12,421 bases of DNA, from assembly GCA_002049985.1 (NCBI GenBank), contig MVCY01000025.1, forward strand, positions 1-12,421, given 5' to 3'. This DNA is from Candidatus Latescibacteria bacterium 4484_181 (GTDB lineage Bacteria > Latescibacterota > MVCY01). A program made the position numbers and the translations under genes. Below the pieces are notes generated by a model that ran no database searches, was not told the DNA's origin, and was given only the letters and a program-made list of their open reading frames with translations. Positions 6,941-12,421 of the stretch are shown here, piece after piece (the first letter of the stretch is position 1; the number at the start of each line of letters is the position of its first letter).

Positions 6941-7713
6941 GAAACATTGCCGCCATATTTCATAAGGAGCTGAAGACATACTTCACCTCCCCGATTGCCT
7001 ATGTGTTAGCAGCGGTTTTTCTCGTCATAACCGGATACTTCTTTTATGGGATGACCGTTACATTCAGCAACGAGTGTCTCTATTATATGCAGTATGCATC
7101 TCGTTATGGTGGAATGCCCGCCCTGAACCTCAACCAGCAGGTGATAAGGGGGATGTTCGGCCTTATCAGTTTCATCTCTTTGTTCATCATCCCTATGCTC
7201 ACTATGAGGCTTTATGCCGAGGAGAAAAGGTCAGGGACGATGGAGCTGTTAATGACCTCCCCGGTACGAATAACGGAAACTCTACTGGGCAAGTTCTTTG
7301 CTTGTTTTTCCTTGTATGCTGTCATCATAGGTCTAACTGTGCTTTACCAAATTATACTGGGAGTCTATGGCCATCCAGACTGGGGTCCGGTGCTTTCGGG
7401 TTATCTGGGCACGCTTCTGATGGGGGCAGCCTTCATTGCCGTAGGCATCTTTGCCTCATCGGTCACCGAGAGTCAGATCATCGCTGTTGTCTTGGGATTC
7501 GGCGCCCTGTTGCTCTTTTGGGTGATCGGTTCAGCTTCCATCTTCACGCGCCCCGGCGCCGGCAAGATCTTCTCCTATCTCTCTATTCTCACCCACATGC
7601 TCCCCTTTCAAAAAGGTGTGATCGACACACAACATATCCTTTTTTACCTCAGTTTCATAGGGTTTTTCCTCTTTCTGACCGTTAAAGTGATCGAATCCCA
7701 AAGGTGGAGGTAA
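6937..7713 (+). CDS. ABC-2 type permease, GldF-like
   Basis: A 258-residue inner-membrane protein with six hydrophobic spans, at roughly 20-40, 72-92, 120-141, 153-174, 180-200 and 232-250. It follows the ABC-2 permease pattern, starting with a short basic N-terminus and the FHKELKTYFTSPIAYV stretch. After the second span comes the conserved cytoplasmic motif RLYAEEKRSGTMELLMTSPV (91-110), typical of GldF and related permeases, where it is thought to contact the ATPase. It starts at an ATG overlapping the ATPase stop, with GAGGCAGAGGG just upstream, and ends four bases before the GldG-like gene. With the ATPase it should form the exporter core, presumably as a dimer. The transported substrate cannot be read from the sequence. 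Confidence 0.92.
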   Translation: MRNIAAIFHKELKTYFTSPIAYVLAAVFLVITGYFFYGMTVTFSNECLYYMQYASRYGGMPALNLNQQVIRGMFGLISFISLFIIPMLTMRLYAEEKRSGTMELLMTSPVRITETLLGKFFACFSLYAVIIGLTVLYQIILGVYGHPDWGPVLSGYLGTLLMGAAFIAVGIFASSVTESQIIAVVLGFGALLLFWVIGSASIFTRPGAGKIFSYLSILTHMLPFQKGVIDTQHILFYLSFIGFFLFLTVKVIESQRWR

Positions 7714-7717
7714 GCCA

Positions 7718-9259
7718 ATGAGAAAATATCTACCTATCTGTGGTTTAGTAGGAGCCGGGCTGCTGGTGATTGGACTGGTCCTTTTTGCCCTTGCCCCAGC
7801 ATTCAATCTGAAGGTAGGTATACCCTTGATTGGAGGCGTTCTACTTTTAGTAGTCTTTTTTGCCTTAGGCTTTGACATGGTGAAGAGGTTCTGGAGCCGG
7901 AGGTCTACCCAGTATGGTGCGAATGCAGTTCTTATGATACTTATTGTACTGGCGTTACTTGTGCTCGTTAATTTCGTCAGCACACGCCATCATTGGGTTT
8001 TTGATACCACAAAGGTTAAGATTTATAGTCTTTCAGATCAGACGATTAAAATACTGAAGAACCTGAAGCAGGAGGTGAAAATTATTGCCTTCTACCGGCA
8101 AGGTCGAGGGCAGAGGCTTAAGGACCTTTTGGAAAGCTATCGGGCACGCTCACGCAAAGTGACATTCGAGTTTGTCGATCCAGATAGAAGCCCTGAGAAA
8201 GCGAGGAGATACGGCATCAAAGAATATGAGACCGTGGTGGCCGAGTGCGGCACTCGTGAGGAGAGGTTCACTGGAGAGGCCACTGAGAAGAAGCTCACCA
8301 ATGCCATTCTGAAGGTGAGTAAAGAGAAGAAGAAGGTGGTCTATTTCCTTAAGGGACATGGAGAAAAGGGACTTGATGACACAGGACGGAAAGGCTTCAA
8401 TGTAGTGAAAGAAGAGCTGGAGAATAACAACTATGAGCCTAAGAGTCTGCTTCTGGCAGAAGAAGATGAGGTGCCTGGGGACTGTTCCCTGCTGGTTGCC
8501 GCTGGGCCCCAGAAAGAGTATTTGGTGAAGGAATTGTCTATGATCCGAGACTATCTGGATAGGGGAGGTAAGGCGTTTTTCCTTCTGGATCCGGGGGTCT
8601 ACTCCGGTTTAGAAGGTATAGCCGCCTCCTGGTCAGTTGTGCTCGGCGATGACTTTGTAGTAGATGCCAGCGGAATTGGAAGCCTGTTTGGGGTTAGCTA
8701 CGCCATGCCCATTATCTCTACCTATGGGAATCATCCGATCACCAAAGATCTCAGAGTGATGAGCTTCTATCCCCTGGCCCGGTCGGTTTCACTGTCGAAA
8801 CAGAGCAAGGAGGGAATACAGGGAACGGAGTTGGCCAAGACTTCGCCCCAGAGCTGGGCAGAGAGAGACCTGACCCCTCTGAAGGCAAAGGCGAAACCGC
8901 CAAGATTCGACCCTAAGACCGACAAAAAAGGGCCTATCTCTCTGGCTGTCGCTGTCAGTGGAGAGCCTAAGACATCCAGCTCTGCCGGTAAGAAAACCCG
9001 TCTTGTGGTCTTTGGTGATTCTGACTTTGCCGACAATCAGTTCTTCAAGCAGCAGGCCAACGGCGACCTGTTCCTCAACTGCATCAACTGGCTGACCGAG
9101 GAAGAGGAGCTCATCTCCATCCGGCCCAAAAGTCCCGAATTTAACCCCCTGCAACTTACCAAAAACCAAGCCAGGACCATCTTCTGGTTGGTGCTGATAA
9201 TCTACCCCGCTACCGTGTTAATTACCGGCGTCAGCATCTGGTGGAGAAGAAAAAGATAG
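7718..9259 (+). CDS. GldG-like ABC transporter auxiliary protein
   Basis: A 513-residue membrane-anchored protein that accompanies GldA/GldF-type transporters. Three hydrophobic spans occupy about residues 4-27, 33-52 and 68-87. A large extracytoplasmic region follows, beginning with KIYSLSDQTIKILKNLKQEVKI, the usual opening of this family. A single span (about 485-507) and a basic tail WWRRKR close the chain. Family hallmarks are VVYFLKGHGEKG with H214, and YLDRGGKAFFLLDPG near 278-293. These are also found in IFT52/GldG-like ABC-auxiliary domains and in DUF4350-type proteins. In Bacteroidetes GldG is needed for gliding, but homologues are widespread in non-gliding bacteria, so gliding must not be assumed. 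The ribosome-binding site GGAGG at 7706-7710 lies seven bases before ATG. It belongs to the same operon as the two preceding genes. Confidence 0.88.
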   Translation: MRKYLPICGLVGAGLLVIGLVLFALAPAFNLKVGIPLIGGVLLLVVFFALGFDMVKRFWSRRSTQYGANAVLMILIVLALLVLVNFVSTRHHWVFDTTKVKIYSLSDQTIKILKNLKQEVKIIAFYRQGRGQRLKDLLESYRARSRKVTFEFVDPDRSPEKARRYGIKEYETVVAECGTREERFTGEATEKKLTNAILKVSKEKKKVVYFLKGHGEKGLDDTGRKGFNVVKEELENNNYEPKSLLLAEEDEVPGDCSLLVAAGPQKEYLVKELSMIRDYLDRGGKAFFLLDPGVYSGLEGIAASWSVVLGDDFVVDASGIGSLFGVSYAMPIISTYGNHPITKDLRVMSFYPLARSVSLSKQSKEGIQGTELAKTSPQSWAERDLTPLKAKAKPPRFDPKTDKKGPISLAVAVSGEPKTSSSAGKKTRLVVFGDSDFADNQFFKQQANGDLFLNCINWLTEEEELISIRPKSPEFNPLQLTKNQARTIFWLVLIIYPATVLITGVSIWWRRKR

Positions 9260-9446
9260 GAAGGAAGATTTAGCCGTAAAGATCGCAGAGGAGACGCCAA
9301 AAAAGCAAGGCATTGGGGCTGAGAAGCTGGTCAACAAGCCGAAAGAAAACAAGCTTAGCGGACTTTGCCTCTTCTTCGGGAGCTTTATGGTTAAATTTTG
9401 AGAAAGATTAACTTAAGACTAACTTTAGCAACAGGAGAAAGAGGAA
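9260..9446 (+). other. Spacer inside the ABC cluster
   Basis: This 187-base gap separates the GldG-like and DUF4340 genes, which are otherwise typical immediate neighbours. A stretch open in frame with 9261 runs to TGA 9399-9401 (about 46 codons, Lys-rich), but it has no start codon or ribosome-binding site. No terminator-like hairpin and no convincing promoter were found, so read-through transcription from the ABC genes is likely. Confidence 0.3.
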
Positions 9447-10823
9447 ATGAAGTTCAAAACCACTGCTATTCTGGCTGGTGTGCTGGTGGCCTTAGGGCTT
9501 TATGTCTGGTTGTACGAGATCCGACGTCCGGCAGAGATGAAGAAGCAGAAGGAGGCAGAACAAAGGGTCTTCCTCTTCTCAAAGGAGGAGGTAAAGAGAT
9601 TAACCTTGATCTATCCTGACAAGAAAATAGTCTGTGCGAAAAAACCCGAAGGTGATTGGAGACTAATCTATCCCATTGAGACTGAAGGGGACAAAGACGC
9701 AATAGACAGGATTGTCAGCAACTTAAAGGGTGCGAAGGCCGAACAGGTGGTAGCCGACAGCGGTGCGGATCTTTCGGAGTTTGGCCTTCTGTATCCCAAT
9801 GTGAAGGTGTATTTAGACTTAGAAGAAGGCAGCACGGATACCCTTCTCTTAGGTGACAGAAGCCCTACCGGTGATTTTGTCTTTGGTCAGAAGAGCTCTC
9901 GCCCCCAGGTTTTTACCCTCCGTTCCTGGTTGTTGAGTTCACTGGAGAAGACCGTCTATGATCTGCGGGACAAGAGGGTCCTCGCCTTTGACAAGGCAAA
10001 GGTTAAAAAACTGGAACTTGCCCAAGGACGAGAACGGATAGTCTGTACTCAGATGGGCCACCAATGGCAAATGGAGAAACCACTTAAGACGAAGGCAGAC
10101 AAGAATGAGATAGAGAGGCTTTTGAGCAGACTGAAAAATGCCAAGGCCAAAAAGTTCGTGGAGGAGAAACCGAAGAGCCTGAAAAAATACAGGTTGCACA
10201 AACCTCAGTTGGAGATCACTCTCTGGGTGGGAGAGAACAAGGCCAGGAAACTGCTCAGAATCGGCGACAAGAAGGGCGAGGACTACTACGCCTGGGATGA
10301 ATCCCGAAGTCCCGTCTTCTTAGTTGGGGCAGACTTAGTTAAACAGTTACGAAGAACACCTTTCGACCTGCGGGACAAAACCGTAGCCGAATTTGAGGTA
10401 AACGATATTAATAAGGTGCAGCTCATCTACCCGGATAGTACCCTCGTTTGCATTAAGGATACCTCCGGAAACTGGCTGTTGAACCAACCGGTAGAGAGGA
10501 GGGCAAAAAACTGGAAGATCAGGGGTATGTTGTGGGATATCAAGGGACTGAAGGCCCAGCAGTTCGTGACAGAAGAGCCCGGAAGGCTTTCCAAATATGG
10601 ACTGGATAAACCGCAGATCATAGCCAGACTCTGGAAAGACGAAAATCCAGTAGTGGAACTCTTGGTGGGTAAGAAGAAGGGTGACCTGGTATATGTAAAA
10701 ACGGAACAACGCCCCACTGTCTTCCTGGTTAACGACAGCATTGTTAAAAACCTCTCGTTCAAGTGGAAGGATATAGTCGAAAAAGCTTCAGAATCGGGTG
10801 AGGCAGAGGAGAAGAAGGAGTAA
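9447..10823 (+). CDS. DUF4340 protein with three internal repeats
   Basis: A 458-residue protein anchored by one N-terminal hydrophobic segment (about 5-23), with the rest predicted to be extracytoplasmic. It belongs to the DUF4340 type that often follows GldG-like genes. The body is a three-fold repeat of about 130-140 residues, starting near 49, 186 and 322. Each unit begins with V/I-K-x-(L/V)-x-L and a (I/L)VC strand carrying a cysteine (C63, C200, C335). A W-x-(L/M) strand, a P-(I/L/V)-E/K turn and a charged helix ending in AK/AxxFV follow. Units end with (F/Y)DLRDK (170-176 and 306-311) before the next begins. The C-terminus is Glu/Lys-rich. ATG lies six bases after AGAGG. It probably acts with the ABC/GldG complex in the envelope; its biochemical role is unknown. 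Confidence 0.85.
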   Translation: MKFKTTAILAGVLVALGLYVWLYEIRRPAEMKKQKEAEQRVFLFSKEEVKRLTLIYPDKKIVCAKKPEGDWRLIYPIETEGDKDAIDRIVSNLKGAKAEQVVADSGADLSEFGLLYPNVKVYLDLEEGSTDTLLLGDRSPTGDFVFGQKSSRPQVFTLRSWLLSSLEKTVYDLRDKRVLAFDKAKVKKLELAQGRERIVCTQMGHQWQMEKPLKTKADKNEIERLLSRLKNAKAKKFVEEKPKSLKKYRLHKPQLEITLWVGENKARKLLRIGDKKGEDYYAWDESRSPVFLVGADLVKQLRRTPFDLRDKTVAEFEVNDINKVQLIYPDSTLVCIKDTSGNWLLNQPVERRAKNWKIRGMLWDIKGLKAQQFVTEEPGRLSKYGLDKPQIIARLWKDENPVVELLVGKKKGDLVYVKTEQRPTVFLVNDSIVKNLSFKWKDIVEKASESGEAEEKKE

Positions 10824-10861
10824 AGTCCGAGTATCACGTTTAGAACCCCAGAGATAAGTTG

Positions 10862-10975
10862 TTGCAAACGAGGCATTCTTGTCTTAGGGATAGCCATCTT
10901 GCAGCTGAAGAGCTTGTAAGACGGGGGCTATTTACCTTAATGTCGCGAAAATTGGCTAGGAAGAAAAGGAGGTGA
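10862..10975 (+). pseudogene. Possible short remnant ORF ending in a Shine-Dalgarno
   Basis: From TTG 10862 a 37-codon frame runs to TGA 10973-10975. It includes HLAAEELVRRGLF and a very basic end, RKLARKKRR. It has no ribosome-binding site and no recognised homologue. The AAEEL-RRG pattern slightly resembles the start of YraN/UPF0102 proteins, but this is too short to rely on. Chance openness is a real alternative. Confidence 0.2.
10964..10975 (+). promoter_or_regulatory. Orphan perfect Shine-Dalgarno
   Basis: AAAAGGAGGTGA matches the anti-Shine-Dalgarno closely, but no ATG, GTG or TTG lies five to ten bases downstream. The next gene starts at 11028, 55 bases after GGAGG and behind a hairpin. 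The site is either the relic of a lost gene or part of a leader that controls the next gene. Confidence 0.4.
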
Positions 10976-10982
10976 GACTGGG

Positions 10983-11017
10983 ATATTAAGGGGAAGCATA
11001 TTTTCTTTTTAATATGC
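10983..11017 (+). promoter_or_regulatory. Two mutually exclusive hairpins before the YjbH-like gene
   Basis: Stem A pairs ATATTAA (10983-10989) with TTAATAT (11009-11015), extendable by G-U and G-C pairs. Stem B pairs GCATATT (10996-11002) with AATATGC (11011-11017). They share the 3' arm and so cannot form together. The structure ends ten bases before ATG 11028, whose own ribosome-binding site is weak. The A+T content makes the stems modest. Confidence 0.35.
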
Positions 11018-11027
11018 CAGAAAAAAG

Positions 11028-11783
11028 ATGTTGAAGAAATTTTCACTGGTGTTGTTGGCTGTTGTCGTCTTTTCCTCTTTAAGCTGGGCGCAGCAGAGCG
11101 AGGTAGAGACACAGGAGCTGGTAGAATGCCCTACTGCCGGCCTTCTACCCCGGGGGAGTTTTGCTCTGGACCTGAGGGTGTTCTCCGAAGGGGGGATTCT
11201 GGCCGGGGTTGATGTAGGGCTGACCGACAGTTTTCTGGTAGGACTTTGCTTCGGCGGCACCCAGATCATCGGTGATTCACCCGTAGTCTGGAACCCAACG
11301 GTTGGCGTGGCAGTGAAAATCCGCCTGCTTGATGAAGGAAGGATTTATCCTGCTGTGGCAGTGGGTTTCGACTCCCAGGGATTTGGCAAGTATCATAAGG
11401 AGCTGAAAAGATATTCTACCAAGTCAAAGGGGTTCTACTTAGCCCTCAGTAAAGGGTACTCTTTTCTGGGACCATTCGGTCTTCACGCTGGGGTCAATTA
11501 CAGCTTGGAAAAAGGAGACGAGGATAAGGACATCTCCGGGTACTTTGGTCTGGACAAGCATTTAGGAACAGACTTGGTGGTAGTTGCCGAGTACGACTTA
11601 GCTCGGAACGACAATGGACTGAAGGCCTTAGGTTCAGGAGGTGGCTACCTAAACGCTGGCCTGCGCTGGACGTTCGCCAGTCGTTTGAACCTGGAGCTGG
11701 ATATAAAAGACTTGCTCAGAAATGCTAAGGGCAGCTCTAAGCCCAATCGAGAGCTGAGAGTGAGCTATCTGGAATATTTCTGA
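11028..11783 (+). CDS. Exported, probably outer-membrane protein with YjbH-like features
   Basis: A 251-residue protein with a clear Sec signal peptide: MLKK, a hydrophobic core at about 6-18, and likely cleavage after SWA (A21) before QQ. The mature chain begins with ETQELVECPTAGLLPRGSFALDLRVF, then alternating Gly/aromatic strands such as LAGVDVGLTDSFLVGLCFGG, an IGFDSQGFG-type segment near 112-120 (AVGFDSQGFG here), and KGFYLALSKGY. It ends with L-E-Y-F, an aromatic C-terminus as in outer-membrane barrels. The CPTAGLLPRG opening and the FDSQGFG stretch recall YjbH-like proteins, which I associate with exopolysaccharide or envelope functions in many uncultured diderm lineages. The family call is by pattern only. 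The in-frame stop at 11010 fixes ATG 11028 as the first possible ATG. A long hairpin-bearing leader lies upstream. Confidence 0.75.
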   Translation: MLKKFSLVLLAVVVFSSLSWAQQSEVETQELVECPTAGLLPRGSFALDLRVFSEGGILAGVDVGLTDSFLVGLCFGGTQIIGDSPVVWNPTVGVAVKIRLLDEGRIYPAVAVGFDSQGFGKYHKELKRYSTKSKGFYLALSKGYSFLGPFGLHAGVNYSLEKGDEDKDISGYFGLDKHLGTDLVVVAEYDLARNDNGLKALGSGGGYLNAGLRWTFASRLNLELDIKDLLRNAKGSSKPNRELRVSYLEYF

Positions 11784-11810
11784 AAAGATTAATGCAGCTC
11801 ATTCGTCATC

Positions 11811-11846
11811 GGTCATTGTTCAATAACCACCCTGGGCGCAATGACC
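11811..11846 (+). repeat. 8-bp inverted repeat with a 20-bp spacer
   Basis: GGTCATTG at 11811-11818 is the exact reverse complement of CAATGACC at 11839-11846. The pair starts 27 bases after the stop of the YjbH-like gene. The 20-base loop and the absence of a following T tract make a terminator doubtful. A protein-binding operator or a loose transcript-end hairpin are both possible. The rest of the spacer up to 11984 shows no clear promoter. Confidence 0.35.
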
Positions 11847-11984
11847 ACTGCCTCAATTAGCCTTTGTCATAAACCTGCAGTTCTTGTGGTGTTGGTTTTA
11901 CAGGAATCTTATGCAACTATTCTTCTATTGGGGCGTTTTATAGATGGGAGAAAAAGACTTTGAGCTTGTGGGAGGTGGTTTTCT

Positions 11985-12421
11985 ATGTTTGAAGGAAACA
12001 AGAGGGCACTGCTTACGGTGCTGCTCAGCTTGGGGCTGCTTCTCCTTGCCGGTTGTTACACCCAGGTGAAGCTTTTCACCCGTGTGTCGGAAGAGCCACC
12101 GGAGGCCCAGGAACAGGAAGAGAGAGTCGCCCCAGAGTACCACTATTACTACTACTATCACTATGGCCCGGGTTGGGACGAGCCTTGCTGGTTCAGATCG
12201 CGCTTTTACTGGCCTTCTTACTTACGCTGGCGCTCTTATTGGGACTATTGGAACTGGTGTGAGACATATTACTGGTATGAACCCTGTTGGGATGATCTAT
12301 ACTGGGTTAGGGTCTACCACCCCTGGTATAGCCCCTCCTATTACGGCTGGGGCTATTATGATTATCCGGGTTATTGTTATTGGGATCCCTGGCGGGGACA
12401 GAGGTACTACCGGGAGGAGAA
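11985..12421 (+). CDS. Tyrosine/tryptophan-rich lipoprotein (3' end outside the window)
   Basis: An open frame from ATG 11985 to the window edge (145 codons, no stop). The start is supported by GGAGGTGG at 11971-11978. Residues 8-20 are hydrophobic and lead to the lipobox LAGC, with C24 as the lipidated cysteine. After an acidic Glu/Gln linker (about 36-48) the chain becomes a low-complexity aromatic domain. From E51 on, 95 residues include 26 Tyr and 14 Trp plus four Cys, with motifs such as YYYYYHY and WDYWNWCETYYWYEPCW. Pro, Gly, Arg and Asp separate the aromatic clusters. It is probably anchored in the envelope and exposed. I know of no assigned function for such proteins. Possible roles include matrix adhesion, surface layer or metal/redox binding, all inferred. 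It may share an envelope function with the preceding gene. Confidence 0.72.
   Translation, partial: MFEGNKRALLTVLLSLGLLLLAGCYTQVKLFTRVSEEPPEAQEQEERVAPEYHYYYYYHYGPGWDEPCWFRSRFYWPSYLRWRSYWDYWNWCETYYWYEPCWDDLYWVRVYHPWYSPSYYGWGYYDYPGYCYWDPWRGQRYYREE

Noticed and set aside
7074..7685. 203-codon open frame inside the permease gene
   Set aside because: It has an unnatural composition rich in Arg, His and Ser, no membrane pattern, and lies wholly within the well-supported permease in another frame.
9398..9425. TTGAGA and TAACTT as a promoter for the DUF4340 gene
   Set aside because: The -10 match is poor, and transcription would begin only a few bases before the ribosome-binding site; read-through from the ABC genes is simpler.
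12053..12262. Plus-strand frame with a Leu-rich, membrane-like end overlapping the Tyr/Trp-rich lipoprotein
   Set aside because: The overlapping frame with a good ribosome-binding site, signal peptide and lipobox is far better supported.

Overview
The window is about 12.4 kb of mid-GC DNA. Every gene I can support lies on the plus strand. It opens with the last codons of a gene whose C-terminus looks like DnaN (beta clamp). This is followed by a DUF721/DciA-like gene, gyrB and gyrA, which is the usual bacterial gene neighbourhood near oriC. There is no recF between the dnaN end and gyrB. The organism is most likely a diderm (Gram-negative-type) bacterium, because the window also encodes two lipobox lipoproteins and a signal-peptide protein that looks like an outer-membrane barrel. 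The GyrA sequence around the quinolone pocket resembles versions I associate with Planctomycetes/PVC-type and uncultured candidate phyla. I cannot name the phylum with confidence.

Layout. 1-4702: replication/topology block (dnaN end, DUF721, gyrB, gyrA). 4703-5774: a post-gyrA hairpin, a very short TPR-type lipoprotein, and an overlapping conserved-looking protein I do not recognise. 5775-5995: a spacer with small open stretches that may be gene debris. 5996-10823: a Gld-type ABC transporter cluster (ATPase, ABC-2 permease, GldG-like auxiliary protein, then a DUF4340 protein after a 187-bp gap). 10824-11027: a leader region with an orphan perfect Shine-Dalgarno and two competing hairpins. 11028-11783: a YjbH-like envelope protein. 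11784-11984: a spacer with an 8-bp inverted repeat. 11985-end: an extremely Tyr/Trp-rich lipoprotein cut by the window edge.

How the genes work together. The first block makes the replication clamp, a putative helicase-loading factor and the two gyrase subunits. The second half is an envelope block: an ABC exporter with its membrane-anchored periplasmic partners, then an outer-membrane-type protein and a lipoprotein. The ABC/GldG/DUF4340 grouping is known from many phyla. A functional link to the last two genes is inferred only from adjacency.

Most notable observations. (1) GyrA appears to lack about 33 residues of the first C-terminal blade, including the GyrA-box needed for DNA wrapping in characterised gyrases. 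(2) GyrA has E82-A83 and P87 where E. coli has D82-S83 and D87, the residues that hold quinolones. (3) The DUF721 gene has a perfect ribosome-binding site but no ATG/GTG/TTG at the right distance. (4) The TPR lipoprotein stops after about one repeat and overlaps the next gene, suggesting a deletion junction. (5) The terminal lipoprotein has about 42% Tyr+Trp over its last 95 visible residues. (6) The DUF4340 protein is a three-fold internal repeat with one aligned cysteine per repeat. No RNA genes, CRISPR arrays or insertion sequences were seen.
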